A stretch of 7,315 nucleotides of DNA, from the NCBI GenBank assembly GCA_913046025.1, contig CAJWRP010000101.1:1-7315 (forward strand), given 5' to 3'. This document shows, in pieces, positions 1-6,180 of this stretch. Made by a program: the position numbers and the translations under genes. This DNA is from an uncultured Chloroflexota bacterium. Its GTDB lineage: Bacteria > Chloroflexota > Dehalococcoidia > SAR202 > UBA11138. Position 1 is the stretch's first letter; each line of letters begins with the position of its first letter. The notes beneath the pieces were generated by a model that was not told the DNA's origin, searched no databases, and was given only the letters and a program-made list of their open reading frames with translations.

Positions 1-1086
1 CATGACCCTGCCTCGCATGCGGTCTGGAACCATGATCTGTAGCGAACTCATGATGGAGACCATGTAGATGGAGTTAAAGACTCCAACGAAGAATATGATG
101 GCCAAAGCCAAAATGAACGAACCATGAAATTCAGCGGCCAGAGCGAAGGAGACCAGCGCCGTCCCAAATGCAATGGCGCCACCGATTAATAGGAGGCCCT
201 TTTGGCGGATGTTCCCTATAGATCCCAAGAACATGGTTGTGACCAGCGCTCCAACACCGCTCACACCCATTATCACGCCCTGACCATCCGCGCCGACCTT
301 CAGGATATCAACGGCAAAAATCGGCATCATGAAGATGTATGCCAAACCAAAGAAGCTATTGAAGAAGGTCATACCTATGAGGAACGAGAAGATGGAATTC
401 TTTGCGATGAACGTAACGCCCTCAAGCATATCTTTGGCGGCATTACCACTGCCTCCTCGTTTGATTGGCGGCACCTTTATCGTCGATATGATCAGGGCCA
501 TGACCACAAATCCGGCACCGGCAATAAAGAACCCTATAGAGGTTCCCAAGAAGGCTATGATTCCACCCGCGGCAGCTGGAGCAACGATGCGCGTGCCCTG
601 CCAGATGCTCGAATTCAATGCCACCGCGCTCATCATGACTTTTCGATCAATTAAGTGGGGGTAGAGTGCCTGCCTCGCTGGCTGATCAAAAGCGTTAACC
701 GCTCCTGCAAAGAAGGCGATGATCAGCAGGTTGTAGATGTGGACAATGTCCAGCATCGTCATAACCGCCAACAGAAATATGAGAGCGGCGGTAATTAGCT
801 GGGTCACGCGAATGAGTCTGCGTTTGTCGAAGAGGTCGGCGAATACTCCACCAAATAGGTTTAATGCAATGGCTGGAATGGCGTTGGCAAGTCCAACATA
901 TCCCAGAAAGAGGGGCGAGCCAGTTATCTCATAAGCTAACCACAGCTGACCAAACTGGAACATCTGAAACCCGCTGACAGACGCCAAACTGCCAAGCCAG
1001 TACGCCCTATATGCTGGATACCGCAATGCTGGCGGCACACTGAATATTGAATGTTTTGCAGTATTTTCTGCTGGTGCTTGGCTCAA
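1..1086 (-). CDS. MFS transporter, EntS/MFS_3-like exporter; 3' end cut by window edge
   Basis: The frame is open from a TTG at 1086-1084 to the left edge, giving 362 codons with no stop. It is hydrophobic throughout, with about ten membrane segments visible and a basic cytoplasmic loop near residues 203-222 that separates the two halves. The loop after the second membrane segment carries the MFS signature ADLFDKRRL (residues 83-91). The motif NAFDQPARQAL (131-141) and the late motif VPDRMRGRVM (353-362) are typical of the MFS_3/enterobactin-exporter-like group. These proteins usually have just over 400 residues, so about 50-70 are missing beyond the edge. The TTG start is chosen because AGGA (1097-1094) lies 7 bases upstream and a frame stop lies at 1119-1117; the next candidate, GTG at 1038, has no Shine-Dalgarno. 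The gene begins 22 bases after the small upstream gene, so co-transcription is likely. It is an inner-membrane, probably proton-coupled efflux protein; the substrate cannot be read from sequence. Confidence 0.9.
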   Translation of the reverse strand, partial: MSQAPAENTAKHSIFSVPPALRYPAYRAYWLGSLASVSGFQMFQFGQLWLAYEITGSPLFLGYVGLANAIPAIALNLFGGVFADLFDKRRLIRVTQLITAALIFLLAVMTMLDIVHIYNLLIIAFFAGAVNAFDQPARQALYPHLIDRKVMMSAVALNSSIWQGTRIVAPAAAGGIIAFLGTSIGFFIAGAGFVVMALIISTIKVPPIKRGGSGNAAKDMLEGVTFIAKNSIFSFLIGMTFFNSFFGLAYIFMMPIFAVDILKVGADGQGVIMGVSGVGALVTTMFLGSIGNIRQKGLLLIGGAIAFGTALVSFALAAEFHGSFILALAIIFFVGVFNSIYMVSIMSSLQIMVPDRMRGRVM

Positions 1087-1108
1087 ACGACCGTCCTGAG
1101 GCCCGCCT

Positions 1109-1330
1109 TCAGTCCTTCAGAGGAATTCTCCCCCAGGTTACAGAATCTGCCGAGTCCGACAGCTTCTTTTCCTTGATCGTGGCCCGTATATCCAGAAGGG
1201 TAGCGTTGACCTCGTTGGTCACGTATGTCCAGTCAGGCTCCTCCGGGAACCAGTAGGGCGATGTGATGCGGACTACTTTGCTGTCTTTGACATTGAGATA
1301 AATGCCAAATTTAGATACGTGAGATAACAT
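1109..1330 (-). CDS. 73-residue conserved-looking protein of unknown function
   Basis: I do not recognise the family. The ATG at 1330 is preceded by GAGG (1340-1337) at 6 bases and directly by an in-frame TGA, so the start is well fixed. The gene sits 77 bases after glmS and 22 bases before the exporter gene, in the same direction, which supports it being real and part of the operon. The protein is soluble in character, with no signal peptide or membrane segment. It has a beta-like N-terminus (residues 8-23), an aromatic and acidic proline-rich patch, PYWFPEEPDWTY (25-36), then a probable amphipathic helix (about 38-56) and a short tail ending IPLKD. No cysteines, metal-binding clusters or DNA-binding motif are visible. 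It could be a small regulator or partner protein, but nothing shown in the sequence decides this. Confidence 0.68.
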   Translation of the reverse strand: MLSHVSKFGIYLNVKDSKVVRITSPYWFPEEPDWTYVTNEVNATLLDIRATIKEKKLSDSADSVTWGRIPLKD

Positions 1331-1407
1331 TCATGACCTCTTCTTGATGCCCATAAGTTAGCATAGGCCAAACCTGCCTACAACCAGCAAGGGATTCTAG
1401 AGGTGAG

Positions 1408-3258
1408 TTACTCTACCGTTACTGATTTGGCGAGGTTGCGAGGCTGATCAACGTCGCAGCCTCGACGGACGGCTATGTGGTAGGCCAGCAGTTGCATCGG
1501 AACGGACATTAGTATAGGGGTGACGTTGGGAGAGGCCTTGGGTATGTAAATGACATGGTCGGCATTTTCGTTGACACCTTCGTCTCCCTCGGTGGCCACA
1601 GCGATCACCGTGCCGCCTCTGGCCTTCACCTCGTTGATATTGCTGAGCATCTTCTCATAGAGCGGATCTTGTGGAATCAGCGCCACCACCGGCATCTCCT
1701 CGTCGATCAGCGATATCGGACCGTGCTTCATTTCTCCAGCCGGATAGCCCTCAGCGTGGATGTAGCTTATCTCCTTGAGTTTGATGGCGCCCTCCATGGC
1801 AAGGGGGAAATTGAAACCCCTTCCCAGGAATAGAAAGTCGGATCTTGTGGCAAATTGCCTGGCCAATACCCCGTATTGAGCTTCTTTTTCTTTGGTTAGC
1901 AGCGCGCCCATCATCTGGGGAAGCCGAGCCAGTTCCTTCACCATCTCCGCACATTTCTCTTTGGAAAGGTGGCCTCGTTTTATTCCGATGTGCATGGAGA
2001 GTAGGTAAAGTGCCACAAGAGAGCATACAAAGGTCTTGCTGGAGGCTACCGCTACTTCCAGGCCAGCCCTTAACAGAATGGTGCCATCGGCAACGCGAGT
2101 GGTCTGTGTGCCCTCGTAATTACAGAGAGTTATTTGTCGTGCTCCCTTCGCTGTTGCCTCATCCATTGCAGCCAGGGTATCGGCCGTCTCACCGGACTGC
2201 GAAATAGAGACTACCAGCGTGTGTTCGTCGATGACAGGATCCCTGTAACGGAACTCCGATGAGTTATCAACCTCGGTGGCTATACCAGCGAGAGACTCCA
2301 TCCAGAGCCGTCCTACCATCCCGGCATGCAAGCTGCTTCCCATACCAACGATAACTACTCGATTTATCTGCGCAAGCTCCTCATCGGAATACGGAAAAGT
2401 GTCCAAGTTTACAGACAAATCATCGAAAGAGACTCGACCACGAAGCGCATCTATGATGGCTTCCGGCTGTTCATGTATCTCCTTCAACATGAAATGCTTG
2501 TACTCGCCCTTCGCCGCCGTGAGGGCGTCATAAGGCATGTTTAAAGGCGTTTTCTCCAGCTCATTGCCTTCCAAGTCCGTGTAACGAACGTCATTCTTGG
2601 TAACGACGACCATTTCACCGCCGGTCAGGTAGACGACTTCACGCGTGTGCGGCAGCAGAGCAGGTAGATCGCTGGCCAGGAGCATCTCATCTTCGCCGTA
2701 GCCGACAACGATGCCTCCCGCATTCCCCGACTTGAAGGATATGATCTTGTCCGGCTCGCGCTTCGAAATTACCACGATTGCGTTGGCTCCTCGAATTCGT
2801 TTGGCCGCAACCATCACAGCGTCTTCCAGTGAACAATCGTCCTGCAGGTAAGACTCAATGAGGTGAGGAATACATTCGGCGTCCGTCTGGGAGGAGAAGG
2901 TATGGCCATTCTCGGTCAACTCCTGCTTCAATTCGAGGTAATTCTCAACGATGCCGTTGTGAACAACTATTACATCGTTTGAACAGCCGGTGTGAGGGTG
3001 CGCATTGAACTCTGTGGGACCACCATGAGTAGCCCAGCGAGTGTGGCCAATGCCGATAACGCCTTCTGGCATTCCGTTGCTGAGAACCTCTTTGAGGTTG
3101 GAGAGCTTGCCTGCAGATTTGTACAGCTGCACATCGCCATCCTTGTCCATTACGGCGATGCCCGCGCTGTCGTAACCTCGATATTCAAGGCTAGTAAGTC
3201 CTTCAATAATTATAGAAGCTGCTTGCCTGTTGCCGGTATAGCCGATGATTCCGCACAT
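1408..3258 (-). CDS. glmS: Glutamine-fructose-6-phosphate aminotransferase (isomerizing), glucosamine-6-phosphate synthase
   Basis: This cytosolic enzyme makes glucosamine-6-phosphate from fructose-6-phosphate and glutamine, the entry step to UDP-GlcNAc for envelope and glycan synthesis. At 616 residues it is full length. The N-terminal class II glutaminase domain (about 2-235) has the nucleophile Cys2 exposed after Met removal, HTRWATHGG (72-80, with Arg74), Asn101-Gly102 and Asp126. The two SIS sugar-isomerase domains follow at about 295-430 and 465-605. They show SQSGET (353-358), EGAIKLKE (489-496, with Lys493 and Glu496), KHG with His512, and the C-terminal DVDQPRNLAKSVTVE with Lys611. 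All key catalytic positions match the E. coli enzyme. One sugar-phosphate loop reads GMGSS (305-309) instead of the usual CGTS, a mild variation. The ATG at 3258 has AAGGGG (3270-3265) 6 bases upstream. A promoter-like sequence precedes it in the gap after plsC. No glmS ribozyme fits in the short leader. Confidence 0.98.
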   Translation of the reverse strand: MCGIIGYTGNRQAASIIIEGLTSLEYRGYDSAGIAVMDKDGDVQLYKSAGKLSNLKEVLSNGMPEGVIGIGHTRWATHGGPTEFNAHPHTGCSNDVIVVHNGIVENYLELKQELTENGHTFSSQTDAECIPHLIESYLQDDCSLEDAVMVAAKRIRGANAIVVISKREPDKIISFKSGNAGGIVVGYGEDEMLLASDLPALLPHTREVVYLTGGEMVVVTKNDVRYTDLEGNELEKTPLNMPYDALTAAKGEYKHFMLKEIHEQPEAIIDALRGRVSFDDLSVNLDTFPYSDEELAQINRVVIVGMGSSLHAGMVGRLWMESLAGIATEVDNSSEFRYRDPVIDEHTLVVSISQSGETADTLAAMDEATAKGARQITLCNYEGTQTTRVADGTILLRAGLEVAVASSKTFVCSLVALYLLSMHIGIKRGHLSKEKCAEMVKELARLPQMMGALLTKEKEAQYGVLARQFATRSDFLFLGRGFNFPLAMEGAIKLKEISYIHAEGYPAGEMKHGPISLIDEEMPVVALIPQDPLYEKMLSNINEVKARGGTVIAVATEGDEGVNENADHVIYIPKASPNVTPILMSVPMQLLAYHIAVRRGCDVDQPRNLAKSVTVE

Positions 3259-3264
3259 GTGACG

Positions 3265-3270
3265 CCCCTT
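3265..3270 (-). promoter_or_regulatory. Ribosome binding site of glmS
   Basis: The sequence AAGGGG lies 6 bases before the ATG of glmS and supports that start, which also exposes Cys as residue 2, as the enzyme mechanism requires. Confidence 0.7.
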
Positions 3271-3314
3271 GGATGCCTACGTTGCGCTGTTAAAGCGAAA
3301 TGTTGCCTTGTTGC

Positions 3315-3343
3315 ATTATCCGAAATGATGGTTAAATTTTCAA
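3315..3343 (-). promoter_or_regulatory. Candidate sigma70-type internal promoter for glmS
   Basis: On the minus strand, TTGAAA (3343-3338) is followed after exactly 17 bases by GATAAT (3320-3315). Each hexamer matches five of six consensus bases. The -35 hexamer overlaps the plsC stop codon. Transcription would begin near 3308, leaving a leader of about 50 bases before glmS. This would let glmS be expressed apart from cmk-plsC. It is inferred from sequence match only. Confidence 0.5.
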
Positions 3344-4014
3344 CGCCTTTTTGGAGCTTCAGGTGGTGCTTCTTGCTGCTGGCCGTAGAAACCACGATGG
3401 CTCTCCGGGAGAAGCTGAGCAACCCGGTCCATAATCATGTCGGCAAATGAGTCGATGATTTCCTTGCTTGGCTTGCCCTGCACATCGGGAAGGGAAAAGA
3501 CCGTTCCTATGTTTATCTTCAGACATCCAGTCGGGAAGAACACCCGCACCCACGGACCCATATTTTCGGTTCCAACGATGCCTATCGGTAAGATGGAGGC
3601 CTGCGTATGCAATGCTATCTGGGCAAAGCCTGACTTGGCCTTAATCATACCGCCCGGACTTCGAGTGCCCTCGGGGAACAGCACGACTGGTTTGCCTCCC
3701 CTCAGTTGCTTTATGACCCATCTGTAGGCAGCAATGTCCATGTCCTTGTCCCTGTCCAAGGGAAAGGCGCCATACATGTCGAGGAGCCAGCTTACAAATC
3801 GATTTGAAAACACGGTGGACTTGGCCAGAAAGTAGATCCGGCGATTGAGGCTGGCCACCAACATGGGCGGGTCCATATTTGCCTGATGGTTCGCCACGAT
3901 GATCAGCGGACCCATAGGAGGTACATTCTCAAGTCCAACGACCTCCCATCTTGCGAAGAGCCTCAGGGCAAGGCGCTGCAAGAACCTACATGAGTGGTAA
4001 GGCCAGTCCTTCAT
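3340..4014 (-). CDS. plsC: 1-acyl-sn-glycerol-3-phosphate acyltransferase (PlsC/LPLAT family)
   Basis: This enzyme adds the second acyl chain to lysophosphatidic acid, making phosphatidic acid for membrane phospholipids, at the inner face of the membrane. The 224-residue length is normal for a short PlsC. All four family blocks are in order: NHQANMD (42-48, catalytic His43 and Asp48), GAFPLDRD (82-89, substrate phosphate contact), FPEGTRS (113-119) and ILPIGIVG (141-148). The N-terminus is only weakly hydrophobic, so it is probably a peripheral or monotopic membrane protein. The C-terminus is a short polar Gln/Pro/Lys-rich tail. The ATG at 4014 overlaps the cmk stop as ATGA, with GGAG 8 bases upstream inside the cmk coding region, which indicates translational coupling. 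The cmk-plsC neighbourhood is common in bacteria. Acyl donor (acyl-ACP or acyl-CoA) cannot be told from sequence. Confidence 0.94.
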   Translation of the reverse strand: MKDWPYHSCRFLQRLALRLFARWEVVGLENVPPMGPLIIVANHQANMDPPMLVASLNRRIYFLAKSTVFSNRFVSWLLDMYGAFPLDRDKDMDIAAYRWVIKQLRGGKPVVLFPEGTRSPGGMIKAKSGFAQIALHTQASILPIGIVGTENMGPWVRVFFPTGCLKINIGTVFSLPDVQGKPSKEIIDSFADMIMDRVAQLLPESHRGFYGQQQEAPPEAPKRR

Positions 4015-4682
4015 TTGGATGACTCCATTAGCTTCAATATCTTGGTGATAACCTCTTCCAAGCCAAGGTCGTCGGTGTTAATGACGGCTGCATCTTCGGC
4101 TGCTCGCAAAGGGGAGTTATCTCGCTCGGTGTCCAACTTGTCTCTTCTGGCTAGGTCCGCCTTGACCTGTTCCAGGTTAGATTCAAGGCCTTTAGCGACC
4201 ATTTCCGAATGTCTACGCTGGGCCCTCACATCCACAGAAGCGTCTAGAAATGCCTTGAACTCGGCGTTGGGAAGGACCACAGTTCCGATGTCCCGACCGA
4301 CCATGACAACTGGCCCTTGTTTGGCAATATCCCGCTGGCGTTCAACCAGGGCAATTCTTACCCGAGCTACTGAGGCCACCGCAGAAACATACCGTTCAAC
4401 AGTCGCCGCCCTCAGATGATCAGTCACGTCCATCTCGTCCAGAAACAACCGATCTTCAGAGTCACCGGTCACAAGAGTCATCCTCACCGATTCTGCCAGA
4501 GTTGAGAGCTGGTCTTCATCACCGATATGCATGTTCCTGTCCAGAGCAATCCAAGTCACAGCCCTATACATAATGCCAGTGTCCAGAAATCGCATACCCA
4601 GCTTTCGAGCGATGCCTCTGCCAACGGCTGTTTTACCGGATGCTACAGGTCCGTCAATGGCTATGGCGTCAGGTATATTCAA
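4011..4682 (-). CDS. cmk: Cytidylate kinase (CMP/dCMP kinase)
   Basis: Cytosolic nucleoside monophosphate kinase that phosphorylates CMP and dCMP with ATP, feeding CTP/dCTP pools and, through CTP, CDP-diacylglycerol synthesis. The 223-residue length is standard. Visible motifs are the P-loop GPVASGKT (11-18), DTGIMYRA (34-41, usually DTGAMYRA), GRDIGTVV (129-136) and the lid/CMP-binding region RRDKLDTERDNSPL (179-192) with its conserved Arg and Asp residues. The start is TTG at 4682: an in-frame TAG stands at 4703-4701, no in-frame ATG or GTG comes before the P-loop, and AAAGAGG (4693-4687) precedes the TTG by 4 bases. It is the first gene of the probable cmk-plsC-glmS operon, preceded by a good promoter, and overlaps plsC by four bases. 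Confidence 0.96.
   Translation of the reverse strand: MNIPDAIAIDGPVASGKTAVGRGIARKLGMRFLDTGIMYRAVTWIALDRNMHIGDEDQLSTLAESVRMTLVTGDSEDRLFLDEMDVTDHLRAATVERYVSAVASVARVRIALVERQRDIAKQGPVVMVGRDIGTVVLPNAEFKAFLDASVDVRAQRRHSEMVAKGLESNLEQVKADLARRDKLDTERDNSPLRAAEDAAVINTDDLGLEEVITKILKLMESSK
4023..4026 (-). promoter_or_regulatory. Ribosome binding site of plsC inside cmk
   Basis: GGAG, embedded in the last codons of cmk, is 8 bases from the plsC ATG, which itself overlaps the cmk stop codon. This supports the chosen plsC start and coupled translation. Confidence 0.55.
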
Positions 4683-4686
4683 AAGG

Positions 4687-4693
4687 CCTCTTT
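4687..4693 (-). promoter_or_regulatory. Ribosome binding site deciding the cmk TTG start
   Basis: AAAGAGG lies 4 bases before the TTG. With the in-frame TAG just upstream, it fixes the start of cmk at a non-ATG codon. Confidence 0.6.
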
Positions 4694-4756
4694 CCAGAGT
4701 CTATTCATAAAGGGCTGTGATAAGTAATAATCAGCAGACAGTTTAAGTTAGACCTG

Positions 4757-4785
4757 ATTATAGGCCTGAAAGCAATGTCGGACAA
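4757..4785 (-). promoter_or_regulatory. Sigma70-type promoter upstream of cmk
   Basis: On the minus strand, TTGTCC (4785-4780) and a perfect TATAAT (4762-4757) are separated by exactly 17 bases, in the 152-base gap between the CoA-transferase gene and cmk. Transcription would start near 4749, giving a leader of about 67 bases before the TTG. It is the best candidate for driving the cmk-plsC-glmS block. The remainder of the gap shows no clear terminator hairpin with a T-run, so read-through from the CoA-transferase genes cannot be excluded. Confidence 0.6.
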
Positions 4786-4834
4786 GGAATCTTCATGCCC
4801 ACAAAGGGACAGAAATTTCAGGAGGGCCCCGGAC

Positions 4835-6178
4835 CTAATCGAAACGGTCGCGCAGCTGATCTTTAAAGTTATCCTCATAGGAAATGATGAGGCCACGGCT
4901 GAGCTGTTCCTCAAGGGGAACCACTCTTGGTGGCCTCGGCGTGGTGGGACCGGTGCCAATAACACCCGTTTCCCCCATCTCGGATATTGCAGTTTCCGAT
5001 ACACCCAGATATTGCCCCAACACCAGCGTGTTGTGCTTCCCCATTGTCGGGCCCGCTGAACGGGAGCCTCCAGGCGTAAGCGACAATTTCCAGGGCCTAC
5101 TGCTGTATGGCAACGAAGGCACGCCGGAAATTTCGTCGTGCTCGACCACCTCGTAAAACCCCCTGGACTTGAGATGAGAGTCAAAGAGCATCTGTTTCCC
5201 ATTCAGTACCGCTCCAGCAGCCACTCCCGCACTCTGCAGCCTGATCATCAGCTCGTTGGCGTTCCACGAGGCAGTTGCATCAGAAATAACAGCATCCAGA
5301 TCGGTTCTGTTATCAACTCTTGCCACTGAGTCCTTGAATCGAGAGTCCTTCGCCCAGGCATCTCTCTGCAACACCTGACAAAGGGACCGCCATTGAATAT
5401 CGGTCTCGGCGGCAATCGCAATCCAGGAGTCATCACAGGCACACGGGTAGCAGCCGTGAGGAGAGATAGAAGGATGGGCATTTCCAATGCGTTCCTCAGT
5501 CCTGCCGTTGACAGTGAAGTCCATTATCGCCTCGGGTATCGTGGACGTCAGAGTTTCCGACTGGGAGACATCAATGAACTGGCCTTCACCTGTGTTGGCC
5601 CGGTGAATCAGCGCCGCCATCACCGCGAACGCCGTGTGCTCGGCGGCTGCGTAGTCGGCGTAGGGAATTTCCGGAAGCCTGGGCGGACCATCACTATACC
5701 CGGTTATCGACGCAAGGCCCGAAGCCGACTCGGTGGAATAGCCTATTGCGCCATATGTGGACCATGGGCCAACGTAGCCATAGCCTGTAGAGGACACCAT
5801 GATAATGTCGGGACGAATCTTGCGGAGGTGGTCATACTCCAGGCCAAAATTCCGCATTACCCTGGGCGTGTAGTTCTCCGCGAAGACATCGCTGGTGCTT
5901 ATAAGGTCCTTTAGAATGTTAAGGCAGGTCTCATCGTTCAGGTCTAGGGTAAGGCTTAGTTTGTTACGATTCTGCTCGTAATAGTTGGCGGCCCGATCCC
6001 AGAAATTGCCTTCGACTGTGTTGCCGTAGAACGACTGTAGGCGATAGTTGTCCGGCCTTGCACACGACTCTATGTGGATGACCTGAGCACCCATGTCCGA
6101 TAGGAGCTTCGTGGCATGTGGAACTGCAATAAGCTGCCCCATTTCTACAATACGTACCCCGTCCAGAGCTAAACTCAT
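4835..6178 (-). CDS. Family III CoA-transferase (CaiB/BaiF), complete, with catalytic Asp
   Basis: Family III CoA-transferases move CoA between carboxylic acids through an aspartyl-CoA thioester intermediate. The N-terminal fold signature begins at LDGVRIVEMGQ (5-15), then LLSDMGAQVIHIE (25-37), NRNKLSLTLDL (70-80) and AENYTPRVMRNFGLEY (100-115). Asp175 in YADYAAAEHTAF (173-184) falls where the catalytic Asp is expected, upstream of TGEGQFIDVSQSE (196-208). A GVIGT stretch near 405-409 is where most family members end. Here about 38 further residues follow, rich in Pro at first and then charged. Length is 447, against about 380-420 for most relatives. The ATG at 6178 has AGGTGG (6191-6186) 7 bases upstream, inside the end of the preceding paralogue. 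Substrates cannot be assigned; many paralogues are misnamed carnitine dehydratase or formyl-CoA transferase. It probably works with the adjacent paralogue, whose equivalent catalytic position is Gln. Confidence 0.9.
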   Translation of the reverse strand: MSLALDGVRIVEMGQLIAVPHATKLLSDMGAQVIHIESCARPDNYRLQSFYGNTVEGNFWDRAANYYEQNRNKLSLTLDLNDETCLNILKDLISTSDVFAENYTPRVMRNFGLEYDHLRKIRPDIIMVSSTGYGYVGPWSTYGAIGYSTESASGLASITGYSDGPPRLPEIPYADYAAAEHTAFAVMAALIHRANTGEGQFIDVSQSETLTSTIPEAIMDFTVNGRTEERIGNAHPSISPHGCYPCACDDSWIAIAAETDIQWRSLCQVLQRDAWAKDSRFKDSVARVDNRTDLDAVISDATASWNANELMIRLQSAGVAAGAVLNGKQMLFDSHLKSRGFYEVVEHDEISGVPSLPYSSRPWKLSLTPGGSRSAGPTMGKHNTLVLGQYLGVSETAISEMGETGVIGTGPTTPRPPRVVPLEEQLSRGLIISYEDNFKDQLRDRFD

Positions 6179-6180
6179 AG

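Noticed and set aside
202..664. Plus-strand open frames of 111 and 150 codons inside the exporter gene
   Set aside because: They lie opposite a frame with clear MFS motifs, and their translations have no coherent fold or family features.
1364..1380. Small hairpin TAGGC-7-GCCTA after glmS as a terminator
   Set aside because: Only a 5-base stem with no following T-run; too weak to call a terminator.
3259..3339. glmS ribozyme/riboswitch in the glmS leader
   Set aside because: The gap is only 81 bases, far shorter than the ribozyme, and no matching pseudoknot core is visible.
2992..3450. Plus-strand 152-codon frame spanning the glmS start and plsC end
   Set aside because: It overlaps the coding ends of two well-supported genes and the promoter-containing gap between them; no motif or ribosome binding site supports it.
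4812..4819. GAAATTTC palindrome downstream of the CoA-transferase stop as an operator or terminator
   Set aside because: An 8-base palindrome is expected by chance and has no T-run or repeated half-sites near it.
4705..5202. Minus-strand 165-codon frame overlapping the CoA-transferase gene
   Set aside because: It is out of frame with the motif-bearing CoA-transferase, has no plausible product, and runs into the cmk promoter region.
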